This document shows, one piece after another, positions 1-8,404 of a DNA stretch of 64,000 nt (position 1 is the stretch's first letter; the number at the start of each line of letters is the position of its first letter). A program made the translations under genes and the position numbers. The stretch is from Kribbella sandramycini (GTDB taxonomy: Bacteria > Actinomycetota > Actinomycetes > Propionibacteriales > Kribbellaceae). The notes beneath the pieces were generated by a model, which was not told where the DNA came from, made no database searches, and saw only the letters and a program-made list of their open reading frames with translations. Where the stretch lies: positions 620,001 through 684,000 of the forward strand of contig NZ_JABJRC010000002.1 of assembly GCF_013131805.1 (NCBI RefSeq), given 5' to 3'.

Positions 1-1
1 C

Positions 2-1972
2 TTCCTGAAGGTCGACACCAGCGTCTACCAGCGGTTCAAGGCGGCCTACGTGTCCGGCGCCTACAGCGCGCCGACGGCAACCGTTGTGGACGAGGACGAG
101 GGCGACGGCTTCCAGATGCACGAGCTGGTGCCGTACCAGCTGCTGGAGTCGGAGATCGCCGCTCAGAAGCCGGTGGAGGTCAAGGCGACCGAGCGGACGA
201 CCGGTCCGACGGTTCTGAACGTTTTCGTCGACCAGGTACGCAAGGCGGCCCAGCCGGTCCTGCAGATCTGGCTGCCGCCGCTGCCGGCCGCCTGCACGCT
301 GGACGGCATCGGCGGTCGCGCGGACTTCGTCGACGGCCGCGGCCTGCAGCTGTCTGTCCGGCCGCCGCAGATGCACCCGCCGATCGGTGTCATCGACGAC
401 CCGGCGCATCAGCGCCAGGAGGTCTACCGCCTGGACCTGACCCGGGCCGGTGGACACGTAGCGATCGTCGGCGGTCCGCAGTCCGGTAAGACGACCGCTC
501 TGCGGACGCTGGTCACCTCGCTGGCCCACACGCACACTCCGGCCGAGGTGGCGATCTACGCGCTCGACCTGGCCGGTGGCGGTATGCAGGCGCTGGCCAA
601 CCTGCCGCATGTCGGCGGCGTCGCGCTGCGCACGGACCGTGAGCGAGTACGCCGTACCGTCGAGGAGATCCGGTCGATGATCGACCACCGGGAGCGGGTC
701 TTCCGCAACCACGGGATCGACACGATGGAGGCCCTGCGCTCAGACCACGCGGCCGGCCGGCTGCCCGAGCTGCCGACCGCGGACGTCGTACTGGTCGTCG
801 ACAACTTCGGCGCCCTGCGGACGACGTTCGACGAGCTGGAGGAGCCGATCGGCGACATCCTGCAGCGTGGCAGCAGCTACGGCGTCCACGTCGTCGCGGG
901 CATGATGCGCTGGAACGACGTCCGCATGCAGAGCCAGGCGCTGTTCGGGACGATGCTCGAGCTGCGGCTCAACGACCCGACCGACTCGAACATCGACCGG
1001 CGGCTGCAAGAGGTGCTGCGCAAGACCGGTCCAGGCCGGATGCTGATCCCGGGCAGCAAGCTGTTCGGCCAGCTCGCGCTGCCGCGGGTCGACGGCATCC
1101 TCTCGGACGAGAACCTGTCCGACGTGCTGGAGGGCCAGGCGGTTCAGCTGCGCTCCACCTGGCACGGAGCGTCGGCGCCGCAGATCCGGATCCTGCCGCT
1201 GCAACTGCCGCGCAACCAGGTCGGCGACGACATCCGCGAGCCGGCCGTCGTTCCGATCGGCGTCGACGAGCGCGCCCTGGCGCCCGTCTACCTGGATCTG
1301 GCCGGTCGTGACAGCAACCTGGTCGTCTTCGGCGATAGCGGCTCGGGCAAGACCAACATGGTCCGCCTGGTCATCCAGCAGCTGATCGAGCGGCACGCGT
1401 CCGAAGAGCTGGTCTTCGCCGTGATGGACCCGCGGCGCGGCCTGCGCGAGTACGTCCCCGAGGCGTACGTCGGGGGCTACGCGCCGACCGGCCGGATCGC
1501 CGGGGGCCTGGCCGCCGGTGTGTCCGAGGAGCTCGCGAAGCGGATGCCGGACGACACCGGCAAGGTCCCGGAGAGCGGCCTCGGCGGCCCGCGGATCGTG
1601 ATCGTCGCCGACGACTACGACCTGCTGACCGCGGGCTCGCAGTCGCCGATGGACCCGTTCCTGCCCTACATCGCGGCCGGTCGCGACATCCGGCTGCACT
1701 TCATCGTGACGCGGCGCGCCTCCGGAGCGTCCCGGCAGATGTATGAGCCGTTCCTGTCGGCGGTCCTGGAGACCGGCGCGGCCGGGCTCGTGCTGTCCGG
1801 CGACCGGGCCGAGGGGCAGCTGTTCACCGGCGCCTACCCGGGCGACTACCCGCCCGGCCGCGGCATGTTCGTCCGGCGCGGCGACGCCGCGCAGCTCGTC
1901 CAGACCGCGATGGCCGACCCGGCGCCGGCCGCCGTCCCCACGACCGGAACCAGCGGAGGAACGACGCCATGA
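2..1972 (+). CDS. eccC: Type VII secretion ATPase EccC, C-terminal part (truncated by window edge)
   Basis: Motor ATPase of an ESX/type VII secretion system; it recognises and drives export of WXG100-type substrates at the inner membrane. The frame is already open at base 2, so the GTG at base 50 is internal and the N-terminal membrane part and first ATPase domain lie upstream. Two FtsK/SpoIIIE ATPase domains are visible. Counting from base 2, the first has Walker A GGPQSGKT at about residue 157 and Walker B ending VVLVVDN. The second has GDSGSGKT at about residue 444 and Walker B ending IVIVADD. The stop overlaps the next start (ATGA), so the downstream genes are translationally coupled. Family assignment is firm; which ESX system this is cannot be told. 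Confidence 0.93.
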   Translation, partial: FLKVDTSVYQRFKAAYVSGAYSAPTATVVDEDEGDGFQMHELVPYQLLESEIAAQKPVEVKATERTTGPTVLNVFVDQVRKAAQPVLQIWLPPLPAACTLDGIGGRADFVDGRGLQLSVRPPQMHPPIGVIDDPAHQRQEVYRLDLTRAGGHVAIVGGPQSGKTTALRTLVTSLAHTHTPAEVAIYALDLAGGGMQALANLPHVGGVALRTDRERVRRTVEEIRSMIDHRERVFRNHGIDTMEALRSDHAAGRLPELPTADVVLVVDNFGALRTTFDELEEPIGDILQRGSSYGVHVVAGMMRWNDVRMQSQALFGTMLELRLNDPTDSNIDRRLQEVLRKTGPGRMLIPGSKLFGQLALPRVDGILSDENLSDVLEGQAVQLRSTWHGASAPQIRILPLQLPRNQVGDDIREPAVVPIGVDERALAPVYLDLAGRDSNLVVFGDSGSGKTNMVRLVIQQLIERHASEELVFAVMDPRRGLREYVPEAYVGGYAPTGRIAGGLAAGVSEELAKRMPDDTGKVPESGLGGPRIVIVADDYDLLTAGSQSPMDPFLPYIAAGRDIRLHFIVTRRASGASRQMYEPFLSAVLETGAAGLVLSGDRAEGQLFTGAYPGDYPPGRGMFVRRGDAAQLVQTAMADPAPAAVPTTGTSGGTTP

Positions 1973-2358
1973 CGTATGACCTGGTGGCTCTTGTGGACGG
2001 CCGCCCGGCCAGCGAGGACGTTCTCGCCGGGCTCGCGGCCGCGGGCGCCGAGCTGGGCGTGCGCGCGGTCAGCGGCGGCGCGGTCGTGCAGTTGTGCGAC
2101 GACGAGGACCAGCCGCTGGTCTCGATCGAGCTGCCGCTGCTGATCCAGGTGCCCGGCGAGGTCGAGCGGATGCTCGGCGTGTCGGTCGGCGTCGTCGAGA
2201 CGCCGGCCTGGTGGGTCGAGATCCGGGCCACCGCCGCGGACGGCGCCCGGGAGCTGGCGGAGCGGTTCGCGCAGACGTTGATCGATCGGCTCGGCGGCCG
2301 GGTCTGGACACCGGAAGGTGTCGGGATCGCGGCGGCCGGCGGCGAGGAGAAGTCCTGA
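1969..2358 (+). CDS. ESX-locus protein, N-terminal half of a DUF6177-like protein
   Basis: 129-residue soluble protein with no signal peptide or membrane segment. Its start overlaps the eccC stop by 4 nt and it ends directly before the next gene. From memory, actinobacterial T7SS loci carry one longer protein (DUF6177) whose first ~130 residues resemble this product (core 'VQLC', 'PLLIQVPGE', 'WWVE') and whose remainder resembles the next gene. Here the two parts are separate ORFs. The function is unknown. Its position between eccC and eccD suggests a cytosolic accessory role in secretion, which is inference. A database comparison was not possible. Confidence 0.75.
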   Translation: MTYDLVALVDGRPASEDVLAGLAAAGAELGVRAVSGGAVVQLCDDEDQPLVSIELPLLIQVPGEVERMLGVSVGVVETPAWWVEIRATAADGARELAERFAQTLIDRLGGRVWTPEGVGIAAAGGEEKS

Positions 2359-2359
2359 G

Positions 2360-3412
2360 ATGCCCAACAGCCTGACATTCAGTCCCGGCGTCGACCTGAT
2401 CACCGAGAAGGTGGCGGTCGTCATGCAGGACCGGCCCGTGATCGGCATGTCGGCCTGGCTCAGCGACGCGCTGATCTCGGCCAAGGTCGAGGCCCGCGAC
2501 ATCCAGCTGGTAACGCCGAAGACGAGCCGGCTGACCTACCCGGTGCGCTCGAAGCTGTTCAACGGCATGTTCTCGCGCTGGGTGGTCACCACCGACGACG
2601 GCGAGTACTTCGACGGCCTGAACGGCGTCCGCCTGAAGTGGAACGGCGAAATGTTCCTGGCCCGGACGCCGGCAGAGCCGGGGGAGGAGGCCGAGCCGAC
2701 CTCGGACCTGCACCCGGACTTCGTCGTCAAAGAGGTCCCGCACTGCCACCTGCAGCTCACGGTTCGGGTCCGGCACGCGCCGGTGGCCAGCCTGGTCCTC
2801 GGCGGCGTCGCGGAGCGGCTGTTCAACGGGCTGACCGGCGGTGGGCCGTCCGGCTGGTCGACGTCCGAGCCGGTGACCCAGCTGTGGAACCCGACCGCCA
2901 TGACCGACTACTGCCGCGGCCGCGCTCCGTCGCCGACGTGGCTGGTGCTGTCGGGTCAGCCCGGGCCGGAGTTCAAGCCCGCGGTCGGCACGCTGGAGAC
3001 CCGCCGGACGGAGTCCGGGCTCGACGAGACGATCACGATGTCCGTCGCGCAGCCGGGGCTCGAGCAGCCCAGCCTGGAAGAGATCGGGCAGGTCGTCGAC
3101 GATGTCGCCGACGACTACGAGCTGATCTCCGCCGCGGTGGTCGGCGCGTTCGGCGCGGCTGACGGGACGTATCAGCCGCGCTTCCTCGGAATGTCGTCCC
3201 CGATGGGGATCGCGGCCGGGAACGAGGCCGTCGGTACGAAGAGCGTCACCGACCTGCTGCAGGTCGAGGGCGTGAAGAACGCGATGGCGATCGGCCCGGC
3301 CCACAACCCCGCGCTCTGGTACCCGATCGGCAACGGTCAGGACCCCGCGGACTGGACGATCTACGCAAACGTGATGCAGAAGTTGTTGCCGACAGGAGCA
3401 GGAGAGAAATGA
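2360..3412 (+). CDS. ESX-locus protein, C-terminal half of a DUF6177-like protein
   Basis: 350-residue cytosolic protein encoded between eccC and eccD. The ATG at 2360 is chosen over a longer GTG-started frame because it follows a GGCGAGGAG ribosome site and abuts the previous stop (2358). Segments such as 'DLITEKVAVVMQDRPV', 'TAWLS'-like 'SAWLSDAL' and the C-terminal 'ALWYPIGNGQDP' match my memory of the DUF6177 family found in T7SS loci. No catalytic motif or membrane segment is evident. The stop overlaps the eccD start by 4 nt (ATGA). The role is unknown; an adaptor or chaperone for EccC substrates is only a guess. Confidence 0.75.
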   Translation: MPNSLTFSPGVDLITEKVAVVMQDRPVIGMSAWLSDALISAKVEARDIQLVTPKTSRLTYPVRSKLFNGMFSRWVVTTDDGEYFDGLNGVRLKWNGEMFLARTPAEPGEEAEPTSDLHPDFVVKEVPHCHLQLTVRVRHAPVASLVLGGVAERLFNGLTGGGPSGWSTSEPVTQLWNPTAMTDYCRGRAPSPTWLVLSGQPGPEFKPAVGTLETRRTESGLDETITMSVAQPGLEQPSLEEIGQVVDDVADDYELISAAVVGAFGAADGTYQPRFLGMSSPMGIAAGNEAVGTKSVTDLLQVEGVKNAMAIGPAHNPALWYPIGNGQDPADWTIYANVMQKLLPTGAGEK

Positions 3413-4731
3413 GCGTCTACAGCCGCGTGACGGTGATCGGTCAGCGCCGTCGGCTGGATGCGGTGCTGCCGGCGGACGAGCCGCTGGGGGTCCTGCTGCC
3501 GGATCTGCTCCGGATGCTGGACGAGCCGCTGCAGCAGACCCCGCAGCGGCGGTTCCTGACCACGGCGACCGGTGTGCTGGTTCCGCCGGAGGGCACGCTG
3601 GCGTCCGCCCAGATCATCGACGGCACCGTGCTGCGGCTGGCCTCCGAAGGTGAGTTGCCGCCGCCGCCGACCGTGTACGACGTCACCGAGGAGGCCGTCG
3701 AGGACCTCAAGCGGCGCGGAGCGGCATTCAAGCCCGCGCACCGCCGCGTGCTGGCCGGGACCGGCCTGGTGTTCTCGGTGGTGGCCGGTGCGATCTCGCT
3801 GCTGGTCGCGGCGCCGACCCCGATCACCGCGGCGGCCCTGCTGGTGCTGGCGGCGATCGGTGCGTTCGTCGGTATCGCCCTCGGGCGGTCCGGCAACAAG
3901 CTGATCGCGATCCCGCTGGTCTTCGTCGCCACTGTGCTGCTGGCGCTCGCGGTGGGCTTCTGGGCGCTGGACGCCGGGGCGAGCCTCGGGCTGACGGTCG
4001 CGATCGGTGCGCTCTGTCTGGCCCTCGGTCCGTTCTTCTTCTCGGCTGCCGGCCTGGCCGGCGGCGGTGTGGTCGCCGGTGCGACCTCGGTGCTGTTCGT
4101 CGCGGTCTGGATGATTGGTGTCGGGGCCGGTCTGGCCGCGGACCGGGTCGGTGCGCTGGCCGCGCTGCTCGCGGTCCTGCTGCTCGGCCTGCTGCCGCGG
4201 ATGGCACTGGCGCTGTCCGGTCTGTCCGGTCTGGACGACCGTCGCGCGGCTGGCCAGGAGATCATGCGCGGTGACGTGCAGAGCGCGCTGAACGCGGCCC
4301 ACATCGGGCTGGCGCTGGCGACCGTGCCGATCGCTGTGTCGTCCGGTGTTGCGGGCATCATGTTGCTGAAGGCGGGCGGTCCGTGGGCGGTCGCGCTGGC
4401 GCTGGTGCTGGCGTTCCTGCTGGCCTCGCGGTCGCGGCTGTACCCGCTGGTGCAGGAGGTGTCCGTGCTGTTTGCGGCGTCCTTCACCGTGGTCTCCGGG
4501 TGTGTGCTGATCGCCGCTGTCAACGGTCAGGGCGGGGCGTTCATCGCGCTGGGCCTGCTGGTGCTGGTGGCGCTGTTCTGCGCCTTCGGTCTCGGTTTCG
4601 CACCGGCGGAGCATGTCCGTGCCCGGCTGACGCAACTGCTCGACTACATTGAGGTTGGCGCGATCATCGTGACGGTCCCGCTGGCGCTGGGTGTCTTCGG
4701 CGTCTACTCCAACCTCATGAACGCATTCTGA
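3409..4731 (+). CDS. eccD: Type VII secretion integral membrane protein EccD
   Basis: 440-residue EccD, the multi-spanning membrane component that forms the central vestibule of the ESX inner-membrane complex. Residues ~1-80 form a ubiquitin-like (YukD) domain, with 'RVTVIGQRRRLDAVLPADEP' at the start. After a charged linker (~90-120) come about eleven hydrophobic helices to the end. The start overlaps the preceding stop by 4 nt, so it belongs to the eccC operon. Length and topology are normal for the family. EccB, EccE, MycP and WXG100 genes are not in this window and are presumably upstream of base 1. Confidence 0.9.
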   Translation: MSVYSRVTVIGQRRRLDAVLPADEPLGVLLPDLLRMLDEPLQQTPQRRFLTTATGVLVPPEGTLASAQIIDGTVLRLASEGELPPPPTVYDVTEEAVEDLKRRGAAFKPAHRRVLAGTGLVFSVVAGAISLLVAAPTPITAAALLVLAAIGAFVGIALGRSGNKLIAIPLVFVATVLLALAVGFWALDAGASLGLTVAIGALCLALGPFFFSAAGLAGGGVVAGATSVLFVAVWMIGVGAGLAADRVGALAALLAVLLLGLLPRMALALSGLSGLDDRRAAGQEIMRGDVQSALNAAHIGLALATVPIAVSSGVAGIMLLKAGGPWAVALALVLAFLLASRSRLYPLVQEVSVLFAASFTVVSGCVLIAAVNGQGGAFIALGLLVLVALFCAFGLGFAPAEHVRARLTQLLDYIEVGAIIVTVPLALGVFGVYSNLMNAF

Positions 4732-4743
4732 CGACCGGATGGA

Positions 4744-6276
4744 ATGACTGAATCTGATTGGCAGGGTGACATGCTGCGCCGGATGTCGGCGGAGCAGTCA
4801 CCAGCCGAAGAGCCGTCCCGCACCGACACTCCGCCAGCGGCCGAACAGCCCATGACGGAGGCACGGCCAGGCCCGCCTGCGCCCACACCTGACCAGGTGC
4901 CGCCGCAGCAGCCGCCTGTGCACCAGCAACCGCCGCAGGGGCAGCCGTACGCGCCGCCGCCGTACCAGCAGCAGCCGTATCCGGATCAGTACCAGCAGTA
5001 CCCGCCGCAGCAGGGCTACCCGCAACAGCCGTACCCCCAGCAGCAGTACCCGGAGCAGCAGCAGTACCAACAGCAGCCGCCGCCTCCGCCGTACCCGCCG
5101 CAGCAACCCCCTGCGCCGCCGTACCCGCCGCAGCAGCAGTACCCGGAGCAGCAGTACCCCCAGCAGCCGTATCCGCCGCAGCAGGGCTACCCGCCGCCTC
5201 CTCCGCCTCCGCAGCAGTACGCGCCTCCCGGCCAGGTCCCGCCGTACCAGCCCGCGCCCTACGAGCAGTACGCGCCGCCGTACCAGCAGTACCCGCCGTA
5301 CGAGCAGCAGCCACCTGCGCCGCCGTACCAGCAGCCGTACGTCGACCCCCAGTACCAGCAGCAGCCACCGCCGTACCAGCAGCAGCACCCGGGGCAGGCG
5401 CCCTACCAGGAGGCTCCACCGCCTCCGCAGAACACTGGCTGGGGCCCGGCACCGACGCAGCAGCCTGCTCAGCCCGGGGCGCCCGAAGGTGACTCGGTCT
5501 TCAAACGCTTCCGCCGGTTCGCCAACGAGGCGGCATATCTGGTCGGCGCGTCCGGCCGCATGCAGCGCGACGTCGACAACATCGCGACCATCCGGCGCCC
5601 GATCGCGATCATGCGTCGCGTCGGCGTCCTCAGCCCGGTCACGAACGGCGGTACGTCGACGGTCAGCGCGCTGCTCGCGATGATGCTCGCTGCCCAGCGC
5701 TCCGACCGGGTCGTCACGATCGACGCCGACCCGAGCGGCGCCGAGCTGTCCCGCCGGCTCGAGCTCACCCTCGGCGCGGGCCCGATCGAGCGGGTCAGTT
5801 TGGTCCGCAGCGAAGGCACGGCCGACGCCGTCCGCCAAGCCCTCGCCGAAGCCCAGGGCCAAGGCGCCCGGGACGTCGGCCTGGCTGTGGTCGACTGTCC
5901 AGGCAGCATGTACGACGAGGTCAGCATGGAGATGGCCTCCTCGGCGCACTGCGTCGTCCTGGTCATCCCGTCCGTGCAGCACGTGGCGAACTACTGCCTC
6001 CAGCAGCTCGACCAGCTGACCCCGGACGGCCAGAACGTGCTCCTCACCCGCGGCGTCGTCGTGATCACCATGGTCGAGCCGGCCGAGCCCAGCTCGGTCA
6101 GCTGGCTGATGGACGCGTTCCGTCAGCGCGGTCTGGAGCCGCTCGTCCTCCCGTACGACGCGCATATCGCCCAGGCCTGGCCGTTGCACGCCGAGCAGAT
6201 CGAGGACGAGAGCCGGCGCGCCGTGCTGGATCTGTCCGCCCGGGTCGTCGAGACCGTCACCGGAACCGCCGGCTGA
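4744..6276 (+). CDS. Pro/Gln/Tyr-rich protein with C-terminal MinD/ParA-like ATPase domain (EspI-like)
   Basis: 510 residues, starting 12 nt after eccD. Residues ~30-245 are a low-complexity Pro/Gln/Tyr tract (PPYQQ, YPPQQ units). Residues ~250-510 have a MinD/ParA/SIMIBI layout: a deviant P-loop region near 294-306, 'VVTIDADPSG' at the switch I region, and 'LAVVDCPG' like the Walker B 'DxxG' segment. This organisation resembles EspI-type proteins of ESX loci. The P-loop reads TNGGTST instead of KGGVGKTT, so both signature lysines are missing and ATP hydrolysis is doubtful. It may be a regulatory or scaffolding relative. It is last in the ESX operon; a strong palindrome follows 18 nt downstream. 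Confidence 0.8.
   Translation: MTESDWQGDMLRRMSAEQSPAEEPSRTDTPPAAEQPMTEARPGPPAPTPDQVPPQQPPVHQQPPQGQPYAPPPYQQQPYPDQYQQYPPQQGYPQQPYPQQQYPEQQQYQQQPPPPPYPPQQPPAPPYPPQQQYPEQQYPQQPYPPQQGYPPPPPPPQQYAPPGQVPPYQPAPYEQYAPPYQQYPPYEQQPPAPPYQQPYVDPQYQQQPPPYQQQHPGQAPYQEAPPPPQNTGWGPAPTQQPAQPGAPEGDSVFKRFRRFANEAAYLVGASGRMQRDVDNIATIRRPIAIMRRVGVLSPVTNGGTSTVSALLAMMLAAQRSDRVVTIDADPSGAELSRRLELTLGAGPIERVSLVRSEGTADAVRQALAEAQGQGARDVGLAVVDCPGSMYDEVSMEMASSAHCVVLVIPSVQHVANYCLQQLDQLTPDGQNVLLTRGVVVITMVEPAEPSSVSWLMDAFRQRGLEPLVLPYDAHIAQAWPLHAEQIEDESRRAVLDLSARVVETVTGTAG
4885..5475 (+). repeat. Low-complexity CAG/CCG-rich coding repeat (Pro/Gln/Tyr tract)
   Basis: Irregular tandem units built from ccg, cag and tac codons encode the Pro/Gln/Tyr-rich N-terminal region of the MinD-like protein. 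Units vary (PPYQQ, YPPQQ, YPEQQ), so it is not a CRISPR or satellite array. The tract is a likely site of length variation between strains. Confidence 0.85.
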
Positions 6277-6294
6277 GCCGAAAAGTCTCAAATG

Positions 6295-6324
6295 ACGGTT
6301 CAATCCAGCACTGGATTGAACCGT
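6295..6324. terminator. Perfect 14-bp inverted repeat after the ESX operon (terminator or operator)
   Basis: Arms acggttcaatccag and ctggattgaaccgt are perfectly complementary around a 2-nt centre. It lies 18 nt after the stop of the MinD-like gene and about 110 nt before the Rieske gene. No T-run follows. The low-GC, fully symmetric arms would equally suit a regulator-binding site. Confidence 0.55.
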
Positions 6325-6431
6325 TCGGGAGCCGAGGCCGTTCGTCCAGTAACCGCCCCGGTTTGGCCGGGTCGGGTAGAAAGCAGAGCATTCAACTATT
6401 TCGTCCGGCAGGCTCTTGGAGGTCCAGATTC

Positions 6432-6989
6432 ATGAGCGATGACACGATGGCACCACCCACCCGGCAACCCGAGACGGCGCCCGCCGCGGAGCTGCGCGAC
6501 CGGCGGTCGGTGCTCCGGTGCGCGGCCATGGCCGCTCTGGCCGGCGGCGGCGCCGCTGTCCTGGCCGCTTGCGGCGGTGGTGAGACGGCGGGCTCCGGCC
6601 CGGCGACGACGGGGTCCAGCTCCGCACCGACGACCGGCACCAGCTCGGCCCCGACCACGGGCGCTAGCACGCCGCCGCCGTCCAGCGGCGCGCCCGGCGG
6701 TACCGTGCTCGGCCCGGTCTCCGACGTACCGGTCGGCGGCGGCAAGGTGTTCACCGACGCGAAGGTCGTGGTCACCCAGCCGACAGCCGGTCAGTACAAG
6801 GGTTTCTCGGCCGTGTGCACGCACGCGGGTAACCCGGTCGGCTCGGTGGAGGGCGGTCAGATCATCTGCCCGTTCCACAACAGCCATTTCAGCATCACCG
6901 ACGGCGCTCCGGTCAGCGGTCCGGCCGAGACTCCGTTGCCCGCGGTGAACGTCGCCGTCAACGGCGGCAACATCGTTCAGACGGCCTGA
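6432..6989 (+). CDS. Rieske [2Fe-2S] lipoprotein
   Basis: 185-residue exported Rieske protein, probably an extracytoplasmic electron carrier. The N-terminus has a twin arginine (R24-R25), a hydrophobic stretch and a lipobox VLAAC with lipidation Cys47, indicating Tat export and membrane anchoring. A Ser/Thr/Ala/Pro linker (~52-90) precedes the Rieske domain. Cluster ligands are visible as C129-T-H131 and C146-P-F-H149. The ATG at 6432 follows TTGGAGG and is preferred over an upstream in-frame start at 6363. Unlike the QcrA subunit of cytochrome bc1 it lacks multiple membrane helices and neighbouring cytochrome genes, so its redox partner is unknown. Confidence 0.85.
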   Translation: MSDDTMAPPTRQPETAPAAELRDRRSVLRCAAMAALAGGGAAVLAACGGGETAGSGPATTGSSSAPTTGTSSAPTTGASTPPPSSGAPGGTVLGPVSDVPVGGGKVFTDAKVVVTQPTAGQYKGFSAVCTHAGNPVGSVEGGQIICPFHNSHFSITDGAPVSGPAETPLPAVNVAVNGGNIVQTA

Positions 6990-6998
6990 GACGGCAAA

Positions 6999-7023
6999 GG
7001 GCCCGGCCGAGCCGGCCGGGCCC
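6999..7023. terminator. Bidirectional GC-rich hairpin between convergent genes
   Basis: Arms gggcccggcc and ggccgggccc (10 bp, perfect) with loop gagcc. It sits 9 nt after the Rieske stop and 14 nt beyond the stop of the convergent protease gene, so it can end both transcripts. Confidence 0.75.
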
Positions 7024-7037
7024 CTGTCGTCAGCTGA

Positions 7038-8255
7038 TCAGCGCTGCGCCGGGTCGACCTTTCCGGCGAACAGCAGCTTGTTCGGCGAGCCCGTGCCCGG
7101 GTCGCCCACCTTGTCCGGCGTCGAAGCGCCGAGCAGCGCGGTCGCCACGTCGGCCGGTGTGGCCTCCGGGTGGTCGGCCAGGTAGAGCGCGATCGCACCG
7201 GCCACATGCGGCGTGGCCATCGACGTACCGCTCATCGTGTCGGTCGCGTCGGGCCCGGTGATCCCGGCGGACAGGACGTCGACACCCGGCCCGAACAGGT
7301 CGACGCACTTGCCCCAGTTCGAGAACGAGGCCCGCTTGTCGGCGTCATCGGTGGCGCCGACCGTGATCGCTGAGGGCTCCCGCGCCGGCGACGTCGTACA
7401 GGCGTCCGCGCTGTCGTTGCCAGCGGCAACGGCGTAGATGATCCCGGCACCGGTGGACGCCTTCACGGCCGCGTCCAGCGCGTCGTCCGACGGGCCGCCG
7501 AGGCTCATATTCACCACGGCCGGCTTCTTCGCGTTCTTGGTCACCCAGTCGATCCCCGCGACCACGGACTCGGTCGACCCCGAGCCCTTGCAGTCCAGGA
7601 CGCGGACGCCGAACACCTTCGCGCCCTTGGCGACGCCGTACGTCGTGCCGGCGATCGTCCCGGCCACATGGCTGCCGTGGCCCATGCAGTCGACGCCGTT
7701 CTGCCCGTCGCCGACCGTGTCGGTGCCGACCGCGGCCCGGCCGCCGAAGTCCTTGTGGGCCGCGTAGATCCCGGTGTCGATCACGTAGACGTTCACGTTC
7801 TCGGCGGTGCTGCCCGCAGTGTACTTCTTGTCCAGCGGCAGATCACGCTGGTCGATCCGGTCCAGACCCCAGGGCGGATCGTCCTGCTTCACGCTGATCC
7901 GCTGGTTCTGCTGGACGAACGCGACCCGCTTGTCACCGGCCAGCTTCTTGGCCTGCTCGGCGTCCATGGTCGCCGAGAAACCCTTGACGGACGAGTCGAA
8001 CTGCTTGCGGACCTGGACCTCGTACTTGGTCGCCAGGCTCTGGTTGGTGGCGCGGGTCTCGCCTTGGGAACGCTGCCCGGCCAGGACGACGAGATAGCTG
8101 CCGGGGATGGCGTTCGCGGAATCGGCGCCGCGCACGGACGGGCCTGCCGCCTCCGGCTGGGCCGCCGTGCTGGCGGTGGCGATACCGGTGACGGCAAGTG
8201 CGGATGCCGCGAGCGCGCCGAGAAGGACGCGCGGTCTGGCCAACTTCGGGGACAT
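7038..8255 (-). CDS. Secreted subtilisin-like serine protease (S8 family)
   Basis: 405-residue extracellular peptidase. It has a signal peptide (~1-32), an inhibitor I9-type propeptide (~50-122, starting 'PGSYLVVLAG') and an S8 catalytic domain. The triad is Asp160 (VIDTG), His193 (GHGSHVAG) and Ser345 (GTSMATPH), with oxyanion Asn280 (AAGN). The start at 8255 follows a GAGGGAG site. There is no C-terminal membrane helix, so it is a proteinase K/aqualysin-like secreted protease and not the membrane mycosin MycP, despite the ESX genes nearby. It is monocistronic, and convergent with the Rieske gene. Confidence 0.92.
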   Translation of the reverse strand: MSPKLARPRVLLGALAASALAVTGIATASTAAQPEAAGPSVRGADSANAIPGSYLVVLAGQRSQGETRATNQSLATKYEVQVRKQFDSSVKGFSATMDAEQAKKLAGDKRVAFVQQNQRISVKQDDPPWGLDRIDQRDLPLDKKYTAGSTAENVNVYVIDTGIYAAHKDFGGRAAVGTDTVGDGQNGVDCMGHGSHVAGTIAGTTYGVAKGAKVFGVRVLDCKGSGSTESVVAGIDWVTKNAKKPAVVNMSLGGPSDDALDAAVKASTGAGIIYAVAAGNDSADACTTSPAREPSAITVGATDDADKRASFSNWGKCVDLFGPGVDVLSAGITGPDATDTMSGTSMATPHVAGAIALYLADHPEATPADVATALLGASTPDKVGDPGTGSPNKLLFAGKVDPAQR

Positions 8256-8404
8256 GGGCGGAACTCCCTCGAGTCAGCGCAAGGCCTGGTTGCCTCACGC
8301 AAAGGACCTGCGCATCTACCCTGGTTCACACGCTACGGATCGCGCTCATCCCATCCGGGGGTCAGCCGCGCCTTATGACCCAAGCCGCAACACGACCGCA
8401 ACGT

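Noticed and set aside
4885-5475. Repeat array that could be mistaken for CRISPR or a satellite
   Set aside because: Units vary in length and stay in frame within a Pro/Gln/Tyr-rich protein; no constant repeat-spacer pattern.
7038-8255. S8 protease as the ESX mycosin MycP
   Set aside because: It has an I9 propeptide and no C-terminal membrane helix, and it is not in the ESX operon.
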